Source: Nostoc desertorum CM1-VF14
GTDB taxonomy: Bacteria > Cyanobacteriota > Cyanobacteriia > Cyanobacteriales > Nostocaceae
Direction: 5' to 3'
DNA length: 64,000 bases
NCBI GenBank assembly: GCA_019359245.1
Contig: JAHHHR010000004.1
Span: forward strand, 210,708 to 274,707
This document shows positions 57,136-64,000 of this stretch, piece by piece. Within the stretch, counting starts at the first letter, position 1, and the number at the start of each line of letters is the position of its first letter. The notes beneath the pieces were generated by a model. The model saw only the letters and a list, made by a program, of their open reading frames with translations. It had not been told where the DNA came from and ran no database searches. Both the position numbers and the translations under genes were made by a program.

Positions 57136-58158
57136 TCAAACCTCCTCTAGCCACTCCAAAATACTAAATTTACTCTCTACTAAACCTTTATATACTAAAG
57201 CTTCTGGTGTCATAGACTGAATCGCAGCATACAGCTTAGACCGTAACACTGGATCTTTTTTAACTACACCACAATCTCTAAAATAAGTACGAATACTAAA
57301 AAGCGCCGCTTCACACTCTGGTAGTCCCCAAATAACTTGTCGCTCAATTCGCAGATAAAGCTGGGGATGTTGTGAATCAAAGCTTCTACCTTGCCATTGG
57401 CTAACTGAAACACCAAGCGGCGGTTCGGGATGGTGGTTAAGGCGGGTATCGGTACTCAAACCCCAAGCAAAGCGCACCATCGGTTTCTGAGTAATCATTG
57501 TATTAGCGATCGCACCTGCACGCCGATTAATTTTTTCCATCCCAGCCACAGGTGCATGAATTGTGGCGAAATCCTTACCAATTTTCTCTTCAGCTGACCA
57601 GTGGTTAGGATAGCAGAGATGAACTGCACCCAGCCAGTTGCTACCATCATCAGAACGACAGATAATTGTCAAGTCTTCTTGTACCTGTGCTGCAAGTGCA
57701 TCAAGGGTAGAGGCGTAAGCTGGAACAACAGAACTACCCTCAACTTGCTGTAACTGCAACTCTGCATCTAAATAGAGAGTTTCTTTGGTAAGTTGGCTGT
57801 GGAATTTTAGAGTGTTATCTATTGACTTTTGGTAGTGAAAATGCTGTGGGTGTTCTTGGATGAGGCGATTAATTATTAAACGAGCAATCGCACCTGCCAC
57901 AGTTTTAGAATAATTACAGGTTTGGTAGTACTTGTCCAACCGTTCCCCACGGGCTAAAAGTTTAGCTTGGCGATAGTGGGCGAAATTATCATCAATTTGA
58001 AATACCTGCTGATCAGCCTGAGCGTTACCAAAACATGAACCAAAAGCCATCATCCCCGGCTTGACTTCGTAGCGTCCACTCATGAGAGGGAAGTAGCAAG
58101 CCGCACTATTAGAGGCTTCGACTGTCCTAGCTTCCTGAAAGAATTTGTTTGGAGACAC
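57136..58158 (-). CDS. DUF3445, heme-dependent oxidative N-demethylase-like protein
   Basis: The 340-aa protein contains YFPLMSGRYEVKPGMMAFG, NWLGAVHLCYPNHWSAEEKIGKDFATIHAPVAG, a WGLSTDTRLNHHPE stretch and a C-terminal RTYFRDCGVV, typical of DUF3445. Family members include the alpha subunit of a heme-dependent oxidative demethylase. The heme ligand cannot be assigned here. It is followed on the same strand by nothing close; the MMADHC-like gene lies 92 nt upstream on the same strand, so cotranscription is possible. Confidence 0.75.
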   Translation of the reverse strand: MSPNKFFQEARTVEASNSAACYFPLMSGRYEVKPGMMAFGSCFGNAQADQQVFQIDDNFAHYRQAKLLARGERLDKYYQTCNYSKTVAGAIARLIINRLIQEHPQHFHYQKSIDNTLKFHSQLTKETLYLDAELQLQQVEGSSVVPAYASTLDALAAQVQEDLTIICRSDDGSNWLGAVHLCYPNHWSAEEKIGKDFATIHAPVAGMEKINRRAGAIANTMITQKPMVRFAWGLSTDTRLNHHPEPPLGVSVSQWQGRSFDSQHPQLYLRIERQVIWGLPECEAALFSIRTYFRDCGVVKKDPVLRSKLYAAIQSMTPEALVYKGLVESKFSILEWLEEV

Positions 58159-58250
58159 AGGTGCTGCTATGCGTCTTTACATATCAATTTTTAATATACA
58201 TGAAGGGGTGAGAAAGTAATAACCAATGACCAATGACCAATGACAAATAA

Positions 58251-58808
58251 CTAATAATCAATTTCTTTCCACCCATGCATGGATGCTATGCCTTTTGTAA
58301 CCCATTCGATCACAATTGGGGGAGCTTCTGATATCAAGATGCTAGGATAAACTGCTGTACCCCAATCGGGATGAATTAACACACAGCATTGATTTTTAAT
58401 CACTGGATAGTTAAGTAAAGCTTTGACAACTGCTGTGTCATCGTGGGGAATTGCACCAGGATGAGACAGTAAAGGATAGCCTGTACGAGGGTCAATTAAG
58501 TCTGTTAAATAACCGCGATCGCGCAGATTAAATGCTAAATCACAGCCAAATCTCATAAACTTTTCTCGCAAGCGTTCTTTCTCTGACTCTACTTTTGCTG
58601 TCTTTTCGACTAATTGATAACGCGATTGCTGCAAGACAATCACTACTCGTAAAAATGGCTGCCGTTTCCAATCTGGTAATATCCGTTCGCAGTTGGCACA
58701 GATATATTGACTGGGAGCATGAATTGAAATTTGAACCGCTTGTCCCGTTTCGCCAACTAAATTAATGGGACAGGCTTGCTCCGAAGTGTAAACTTTGGGA
58801 TAGTTCAC
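58251..58808 (-). CDS. MMADHC (cblD)-like protein
   Basis: The 185-aa protein contains FGCDLAFNLRDRGYLTDLIDP, TGYPLLS, a conserved D, then CCVLIHPDWGTAVYPS. These parallel the human cobalamin-trafficking protein MMADHC, which reads GYWADFIDPSSGLPFFG and CCKVIRHSLWGTHV. An N-terminal CANCERILP could bind a metal. The family modifies or routes B12 in animals; its bacterial role is unknown. It sits 92 nt upstream of the DUF3445 gene on the same strand. Confidence 0.7.
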   Translation of the reverse strand: MNYPKVYTSEQACPINLVGETGQAVQISIHAPSQYICANCERILPDWKRQPFLRVVIVLQQSRYQLVEKTAKVESEKERLREKFMRFGCDLAFNLRDRGYLTDLIDPRTGYPLLSHPGAIPHDDTAVVKALLNYPVIKNQCCVLIHPDWGTAVYPSILISEAPPIVIEWVTKGIASMHGWKEIDY

Positions 58809-59390
58809 TAAATTGATTCGGCTTATACAAGTTTTTTAATTTAATCTACGGTATAGATGATACATCTTAAAAGTTCAGAAAAATCATCATTTTCCTATAA
58901 TAAGTTACTTTTTTTAGAAGTAGTTGCTAATAATTTGATAATTTTAATCCGAATTTTATCCTTTATTAACCTGTCCTCATGGAATTTGCTGCGATCGCTG
59001 TAGGTATTGGCATAAATGCAGCGTGTGTTAGACAAGCGATACCTATGGCAAGATACGCCTACACTCCTGCAATCTGTTCGATCAAAATCCCAAAAAATTA
59101 CCTCTGTCTCTACCAATTCTCTGTAAACTTGCACTTAATAATTGCTCCTTTTCACTTGGCGTACTTGGCGGTTCGTTTAATAAATTATTAAGTGCAGCCT
59201 CATAGCGAAATGATATCAGACGATTTGCAGTCAAAAGCAAAATGGTCTAACTCTCAGCGAAGCTAGATTAAACAGCTATCTGGTAAGGCAATGCGCGTCG
59301 CAATTTCGCCCAAAGGTGAGCAAAAAAGACACAGGTAATCTTGTCTGCTTAGAAAAATTAAGCTCTTAGCCTAGTTTCCATAGCACTCAA
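58809..59390. other. 582-bp intergenic region
   Basis: A+T rich with some short repeats (GCGATCGCTGTAGG, CAAGATACGCCTACAC near 59000-59070). The 79-codon minus frame at 58895-59134 is not supported. No RNA gene recognised. Confidence 0.35.
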
Positions 59391-59597
59391 TTAACTGAGT
59401 TTTAAAGAATTCACCGGCACTTCGTCCCAAGAATCGACTGTCCGCAATTGCGCTACCCAACCTGCTGCCTTTTGCGTTTCGGTCAAATTATTCTCAAAGG
59501 AATCATGACAATCTTTAGCTTGAGATTCATTACAAGTAGCAATACAGGCATGAATCATCCCAGACGGATCAATTTGCTCATTTACCCAAATAGTCAT
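59391..59597 (-). CDS. Small hypothetical protein
   Basis: The 68-aa acidic protein (MTIWVNEQIDPSGMIHACIAT, then CNESQAKDCHDSFENNLTETQK) is not recognised. ATG 59597 is preceded by GAGGAAAT at good spacing, whereas a TTG would be needed for the longer frame. It has three Cys (positions 18, 22 and 30) and may be a small stress protein. Confidence 0.6.
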   Translation of the reverse strand: MTIWVNEQIDPSGMIHACIATCNESQAKDCHDSFENNLTETQKAAGWVAQLRTVDSWDEVPVNSLKLS

Positions 59598-59725
59598 AAA
59601 ATATTTCCTCAAAAACTGTAGCGAAAAAAGCTATTCGTTATTTTAGAACACTATTAAAGCCAAAAATTCTAGAGCAAAATTGGTAATAAGTAGTGAATTA
59701 ATATTACCGATTAATCAATTCAGCT

Positions 59726-60376
59726 TCATCTGGTAGGCACATAGGATTTATCTCCTCTTTCGTAGCGACGGCGGTAGAGTAATTCTAACTGTCCACCATA
59801 TTCTTGAATCCAGGCAATTTGGCGCTGGTAGAGTCCTCGGAAGGTATTGGCAAATAATAGTGTAAAAATTGCCACTACCAACCCTGATGCTGTGGATACT
59901 AAAGCTTCACTAATTCCAGATGTGACACCTGCTGTTTTAGTACCTCCCACATCTCCAATATTTAGAGAAGCAAAAGAGTTAATTAATCCTAAAACAGTGC
60001 CGAGAAGTCCCAACAGGGGCGCAAGACCAATAATTGTCTCAAAAATATTTTGGGAGCGCTTAAGTAAGGGGATTTCGGCTTGGGCTTCACTTTCTAATGC
60101 CAAACGAAAGTCTTCTGGTGTCGCCTCCTCCAGTTCTAAAGCTGCTAAAAAAATTCGAGCAATGGGTAAATCAGCATTTTTCTGCAACTTATCTAAAGCA
60201 CTAACTACATTATCAAGGCGATAAAGCTGTAGCACCTCTCGCACTACCTTGTTTTGCCGATTTATTCTTACCCAAAAGATGATCCGTTCGATAATCAGCG
60301 CCACCCCTAACAAAGAGAACGCCAGCAGAGGCCACATAACCACGCCACCTGCTGTAAACAGATTACTAATTTCCAT
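59726..60376 (-). CDS. exbB: MotA/TolQ/ExbB-type proton channel
   Basis: The 216-aa protein has an N-terminal helix (about 11-32) and two C-terminal helices (about 112-135 and 157-180) with GLAPLLGLLGTVLGLINSF, the ExbB/TolQ signature. It powers outer-membrane transport or cell-envelope processes with the proton gradient. No ExbD/TolR gene follows in the window, which is unusual since they are normally adjacent. Confidence 0.88.
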   Translation of the reverse strand: MEISNLFTAGGVVMWPLLAFSLLGVALIIERIIFWVRINRQNKVVREVLQLYRLDNVVSALDKLQKNADLPIARIFLAALELEEATPEDFRLALESEAQAEIPLLKRSQNIFETIIGLAPLLGLLGTVLGLINSFASLNIGDVGGTKTAGVTSGISEALVSTASGLVVAIFTLLFANTFRGLYQRQIAWIQEYGGQLELLYRRRYERGDKSYVPTR

Positions 60377-60614
60377 CTACTATTTTTTAACTCATTGACA
60401 ACGCTAGGTTAACAGATCGTTGAGATGGAGAAGTTTAACGCTGCATTGTAGTTACACCAGCTTTTGGGCTGTCCTCAACTTTGCTGATCGCGATCGCTAG
60501 TTATTAAGAATTTCTTTTTAGCAGTAAATTTAACAAATGTTAAACAGTAAAGAGTTCAGATTATTCCTACACCCGAACAAAAAACACAGTGCTACATATT
60601 GTGCTGTTGGTTTA

Positions 60615-61541
60615 CTAAGCTTTACGCAACTTTTCAGCTATTCTCAGTTTGGCCGATCGCGATCGCGGATTCTGACTAATTTCCTCTTCTTGTGCAATAA
60701 TTGGTTTTTTTGTCAATACCTTTAATAAAGGTGAATTTCTTAAACCATGTTTTACCGGGCGGTCTTCCAGACTGTGAAAACTGATAATCGCAATTCTGCC
60801 ACCAGGGACAAGGGCATTTGGTGCTTTATCCAAAAAGGTTTCTAGGGATTTTAACTCATCGTTGACGACAATTCGCAGAGCTTGAAAAACACGGGTAGCC
60901 GGGTGAATTCTCCCATAACGGTATTTTGGGGGAACTGAAGAAGCGATCGCATCAGCCAATTCTGTAGTCGTGTGCAATGGTCGTCGTTCGACAATGCGAC
61001 GAGCAATGCGCCGCGATAATCTCTCCTCACCGTACTTAAAGAAAATATCTGCTAATTCTGCTTCATCCCAGTTATTAATCACATCAGCAGCAGTTAGCGA
61101 TCGCCCTCGATCCATTCGCATATCTAAACTTGCAGCTTGGCGAAAGCTAAAACCTCGTTCTGCTTGATCTAAATGGTAAGAACTTACCCCTAAATCAGCT
61201 AAAATACCATCGAAAGTGTTAGGGGGAAACTCGTAGTCAGCAAAATTGCTATAAATAAATTGTATGCGAGCCTCCTTCGGAGGAGCTTCGCTAACGCTAT
61301 ATTCAGCTAAATTCTTTTGCGCGGCGGCTAAAGCATCCTTATCTTGGTCAACTGCTGTTACCCGTACATCCGCCGCAGCTTCTAAGATCAGGCGACTGTG
61401 ACCACCACCGCCTACCGTCACATCTAAATAATGTCCGCCTGGCCGCACTGCCAAACCCTCAATTACCTCCCGACCCAAAACAGAAATATGGGAAAAAGCC
61501 AGTTCTTCTAAATCTAGCGGTGTTTGTGAATCTGATTTCAT
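60615..61541 (-). CDS. rsmH: 16S rRNA (cytosine1402-N4)-methyltransferase with in-frame repeat insertion
   Basis: The 308-aa RsmH has [13 protein letters not shown], the SAM motif [34 protein letters not shown] and the C-terminal [15 protein letters not shown]. It methylates C1402 in the 16S decoding site. After AEY, residues [10 protein letters not shown] (DNA about 61266-61300) are encoded by a short palindromic repeat (GCCTCCTTCGGAGGAGC core). In most homologues AEY/F is followed almost directly by RIQFIYSNF. The insertion keeps the frame and lies in a surface loop after a SAM-domain helix. Confidence 0.95.
   Translation of the reverse strand: MKSDSQTPLDLEELAFSHISVLGREVIEGLAVRPGGHYLDVTVGGGGHSRLILEAAADVRVTAVDQDKDALAAAQKNLAEYSVSEAPPKEARIQFIYSNFADYEFPPNTFDGILADLGVSSYHLDQAERGFSFRQAASLDMRMDRGRSLTAADVINNWDEAELADIFFKYGEERLSRRIARRIVERRPLHTTTELADAIASSVPPKYRYGRIHPATRVFQALRIVVNDELKSLETFLDKAPNALVPGGRIAIISFHSLEDRPVKHGLRNSPLLKVLTKKPIIAQEEEISQNPRSRSAKLRIAEKLRKA
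61266..61302. repeat. Short palindromic repeat within rsmH
   Basis: CCTCC and GGAGG around TTC form the core hairpin, flanked by GCGAG and GCTTCGCTAACGC. It is absent from the conserved protein and so appears inserted. Confidence 0.6.
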
Positions 61542-61566
61542 CTTTAATTTTATTTTTGATAAATAT

Positions 61567-61700
61567 AGGACTTACGCGAAAGCTCTCTCAAACTCTTATT
61601 ACTTTGTGTCCTTTTCGTCCTTCTCTAACGAGACGCTACGCGTGGCTTGCTTCGACCTAGGAGTATGCGATTCGTTTTTTCATAATTTTGCGTAAGTCCT
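61567..61700. mobile_element. 134-bp MITE-like element upstream of ndhH
   Basis: AGGACTTACGCGAAA (61567-61581) and TTTTGCGTAAGTCCT (61686-61700) are 14-of-15 inverted repeats. The interior carries a different short repeat (CTTCTCTAACGAGACGC, 61619-61635). It has no ORF and no obvious target duplication. Confidence 0.7.
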
Positions 61701-62040
61701 GAATTCTAAATAGCTGTTGGCTGTATAAGTACCATTCTGCTTAGACACTAAGTTATACAACATTCCCAATCCCCAATCCCAATCCCCTTTAATACATGAA
61801 AAAAACCTGTGCCTCAATCCCTTGCATATCAAGCTTCCCTATAATAATTGAAGAGGTGCAACGAAATGAAACATCAATTACAACTCCTCGGCTGCTATCC
61901 TCTCTCCAACATAACCCTGTAGAGTCCTAATTATATAGATTGCCCCTACAAACCTCATTTTGGCAAACTAGATAAATCAGGTCTGGTTGGCATCTGGGCG
62001 ATTCAATTCAAAATTTTCACGAACGGAGAACACGAAATCT

Positions 62041-63225
62041 ATGACCAGACTAGAAACTCGCACTGAACCAATGGTGCTAAACATGGGGCCACACCACCCC
62101 TCAATGCACGGGGTTCTGCGGCTAATCATGACTCTGGATGGCGAGGATGTTGTTGACTGTGAACCGGTTATTGGCTATTTGCACCGGGGAATGGAAAAAA
62201 TCGCTGAGAACCGTACTAATGTAATGTACGTCCCTTACGTCAGTCGCTGGGACTACGCTGCGGGAATGTTCAACGAAGCCGTCACTGTTAACGCCCCAGA
62301 AAAGCTTGCAGGTGTTGCTGTCCCCAAACGTGCTAGCTACATCCGCGTCATCATGCTGGAGTTGAACCGTATCGCTAACCACTTGCTGTGGTTTGGTCCC
62401 TTCCTCGCTGACGTAGGCGCACAAACTCCCTTCTTCTACCAATTCCGGGAACGGGAGATGATTTATGATTTGTGGGAAGCAGCTACAGGTTATCGGATGG
62501 TAAATAACAATTACTTCCGTGTTGGTGGTGTCGCAGCTGATTTACCTTACGGTTGGGTAGATAAGTGTTTAGAATTCTGCGACTATTTATTACCCAAAGT
62601 TGATGAGTACGAACGCTTAGTAACCGATAACCCTATCTTCCGGCGACGTGTTGAAGGTATTGGTACTATCACCCGTGAAGAAGCAATTAACTGGGGGCTT
62701 TCTGGCCCAATGTTACGTGCATCCGGCGTGCAATGGGATTTACGGAAAGTTGACCATTACGAATGCTACGACGATTTCGACTGGGATGTGCAGTGGGAAA
62801 CCGCCGGTGATTGCTTTGCCCGTTACGTAGTGCGGATGCGGGAGATGCGCGAATCTGTGAAGATTATTCGCCAAGCAATTAAAGGACTTCCTGGCGGTCC
62901 TTACGAAAATCTGGAAGCCAAGCGTTTAGCCGCAGGTAAAAAATCCGAGTGGGACGCATTTGATTACCAATTCATTGGCAAAAAAGTTTCCCCCACTTTC
63001 AAGATGCCTAAGGGTGAAATCTACGCTCGTGTAGAAAGTGGCAAAGGTGAATTAGGAATTTACTTGGTAGGCGATGATAATGTTTTCCCCGCACGGTGGA
63101 AGATTCGCGCCGCAGATTTCAATAACCTCCAGATTGTTCCGCATTTACTGCGCGGAATGAAGGTTGCAGATATTGTGGTCATCCTCGGCAGTGTTGACGT
63201 AATTATGGGGTCTGTGGATAGGTAG
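62041..63225 (+). CDS. ndhH: NAD(P)H-quinone oxidoreductase subunit H
   Basis: The 394-aa 49-kDa-type subunit lies in the hydrophilic arm of NDH-1 at the quinone site. It has [32 protein letters not shown] and a C-terminal [18 protein letters not shown]. The true start is ATG 62041 ([10 protein letters not shown]); the longer frame from 61987 is not family-like. GGAG lies upstream. A strong terminator follows. Confidence 0.97.
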   Translation: MTRLETRTEPMVLNMGPHHPSMHGVLRLIMTLDGEDVVDCEPVIGYLHRGMEKIAENRTNVMYVPYVSRWDYAAGMFNEAVTVNAPEKLAGVAVPKRASYIRVIMLELNRIANHLLWFGPFLADVGAQTPFFYQFREREMIYDLWEAATGYRMVNNNYFRVGGVAADLPYGWVDKCLEFCDYLLPKVDEYERLVTDNPIFRRRVEGIGTITREEAINWGLSGPMLRASGVQWDLRKVDHYECYDDFDWDVQWETAGDCFARYVVRMREMRESVKIIRQAIKGLPGGPYENLEAKRLAAGKKSEWDAFDYQFIGKKVSPTFKMPKGEIYARVESGKGELGIYLVGDDNVFPARWKIRAADFNNLQIVPHLLRGMKVADIVVILGSVDVIMGSVDR

Positions 63226-63256
63226 AAAATATCTATCTAAATGTAAATGCTTTTTT

Positions 63257-63293
63257 AGAGCAGTTGTATTTCAGTGCAACTGCTCTTTTTTTT
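63257..63293 (+). terminator. Intrinsic terminator after ndhH
   Basis: AGAGCAGTTG (63257-63266) pairs perfectly with CAACTGCTCT (63277-63286), followed by a run of T bases to 63293. It is 31 nt past the ndhH stop. Confidence 0.92.
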
Positions 63294-63384
63294 ACACTTC
63301 AGTTAAACATTTCTCTTTTCTCTCCTTAGCGTTCTTGGCGTCCTTAGCGGTTCGTAAAAAAATTGACTAATCGAACGCACCAAG

Positions 63385-63440
63385 TCGCCTTCTCTGCAAG
63401 AGGCTTCCGCCAACGCGCAGCGTCTTGTTAGAGAAGAACG
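63385..63440. repeat. Short palindromic repeat
   Basis: CTTCTCTGCAAGAGGCTTCC, CGCCAACGCGCAGCG and CTTGTTAGAGAAG contain inverted CTTCTCT/AGAGAAG ends. It belongs to the same repeat class as the copy inside the MITE at 61567-61700. Confidence 0.5.
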
Positions 63441-63465
63441 CTAAGAATTTGTAGAGTATCGCACC

Positions 63466-63618
63466 CTTCACTAATCAATACAGTTCGGTTAACGTGTTTA
63501 TTCATCGAATATCCCCTCAACCCCCTTAAAAAGTGCGGCTTTTCATTCTTATTACCCCCTTAAAAAGGGGGTCGCCACAGGCGGGGGGATCTTATCCGAA
63601 CCGTATTGCTTCACTAAT
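63466..63618. mobile_element. 133-bp MITE with 10-bp target duplication
   Basis: The element spans 63476-63608. Its ends CAATACAGTTCGGTTA and TATCCGAACCGTATTG are inverted repeats (14 of 16). The 10-bp CTTCACTAAT is present directly outside both ends (63466-63475 and 63609-63618), a perfect target-site duplication. The interior has CCCCCTTAAAAA/AAAAGGGGG blocks and no ORF. A transposase acting in trans must have moved it recently. Confidence 0.85.
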
Positions 63619-63954
63619 CTAGCTATAAAAATTTTTTACTTACAGCACTTTGTAACTAAATGAGGTACAGAACCAAGGATTCACAAATCAAATTATTCTT
63701 CTTCCTCCTGCCTCAAAACCAGCGACTTTATATCTCATGCAAAAGAAAACTGCTGTATATAACAGATGTACGAAATATTTATAGACTTTTAAATAATGCC
63801 CCGCATTTTTGACGATATATATTTGCAACTGCTACGAATTTTACGATAAACCCTCAAAGTCATAAGAGAATTATATAGCAATCCGGAATCATTTGTGAGA
63901 AAATACTGAGACGGCATTAAAGTAATATTTTCAACAAGAGTTTGGGCGGTAGCG

Positions 63955-64000
63955 ATGTGGATGCAATCATTAGAAGATTTTATCAAACAAAGCCTGGATA
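63955..64000 (+). CDS. Start of an unidentified gene, cut by the window end
   Basis: An ATG at 63955 (with a second ATG at 63961) opens a frame MWMQSLEDFIKQSLD that runs off the window. GGCGG lies a few bases upstream. Too little is visible to name it. Confidence 0.4.
   Translation, partial: MWMQSLEDFIKQSLD

Noticed and set aside
58895..59134. 79-codon minus-strand ORF
   Set aside because: No recognisable domain, overlaps short repeats, no ribosome binding site.
63789..63986. 65-codon minus-strand ORF
   Set aside because: It overlaps the likely start of a plus-strand gene and has no protein-like features.

Overview
The window looks like chromosome of a filamentous, Nostoc-like cyanobacterium. 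Evidence: very many HIP1 octamers (GCGATCGC); cyanobacterial NDH-1 genes (two ndhD, one ndhH), a Psb35-like protein, an rbp-rpsU pair and sucrose synthase; many PAS/GAF-style histidine kinases and eukaryotic-type kinases; and intergenic spaces full of C-rich strings, short palindromic repeats and MITE-like elements. No phage or large transposon is seen.

Layout. 1-172: tail of an unidentified gene. 257-2489: a Ro60 (TROVE/VWA) gene surrounded by four Y-RNA-like genes, three upstream and one downstream, each built into a tRNA-like body. 2630-6216: accessory stretch with an HTH/NB-ARC STAND ATPase, an MGME1-like nuclease-fold protein lacking the catalytic Lys, and a ParD/VapC-type toxin-antitoxin pair. 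6628-13443: glutathione-reductase-like flavoenzyme, CHASE2 kinase, LabA-like NYN protein, leuA. 13567-17500: GNAT, a DapF-family protein with both catalytic cysteines changed to Ser, SDR, SMP-30-like propeller, ABM-domain membrane protein. 17613-24345: two ndhD paralogues around a coiled-coil protein, thrB, a VOC protein and a MerR regulator. 24524-30212: signalling genes, small stress/photosystem proteins and a TPR protein. 30557-36644: rbp-rpsU, Zn-ribbon kinase, PEP-CTERM protein, moeA, class V aminotransferase. 38769-43511: a 1418-aa hybrid kinase and a dead kinase remnant. 43677-50270: DUF442 phosphatase, susA, a 21-nt minisatellite and a GH65/beta-phosphoglucomutase fusion (disaccharide/sugar-phosphate metabolism). 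50500-57003: kinase, Rrf2 regulator, pentapeptide protein, DUF2243, argD, a broken ABC binding-protein remnant, K+ channel. 57136-64000: DUF3445 with an MMADHC-like protein, an ExbB-like channel, rsmH, ndhH, MITEs and the first codons of one more gene.

The strongest candidate for an undescribed system is the Ro60/Y-RNA locus. In the three well-preserved RNAs the Ro60-binding helix (CUUGCCU facing GGC-C-GA with a bulged C) is a capped hairpin placed inside an otherwise linear tRNA-like fold: GAAA, GCAA or UUCG caps the helix while the RNA ends form a 7-bp acceptor stem. In the canonical Y RNA the molecule's own 5' and 3' ends form the Ro helix, so these look circularly permuted: Ro-binding arms transplanted into tRNA bodies. 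Two RNAs carry the Ro arm where the anticodon arm should be. The downstream one carries it where the D arm should be. The fourth is decayed.

A second theme is repeat-driven change of coding sequence: short palindromic repeats inserted in frame into rsmH and a CHASE2 kinase, an intergenic C-rich repeat serving as the linker of the GH65-PGM fusion, and a 133-bp MITE with a perfect 10-bp target duplication after ndhH.
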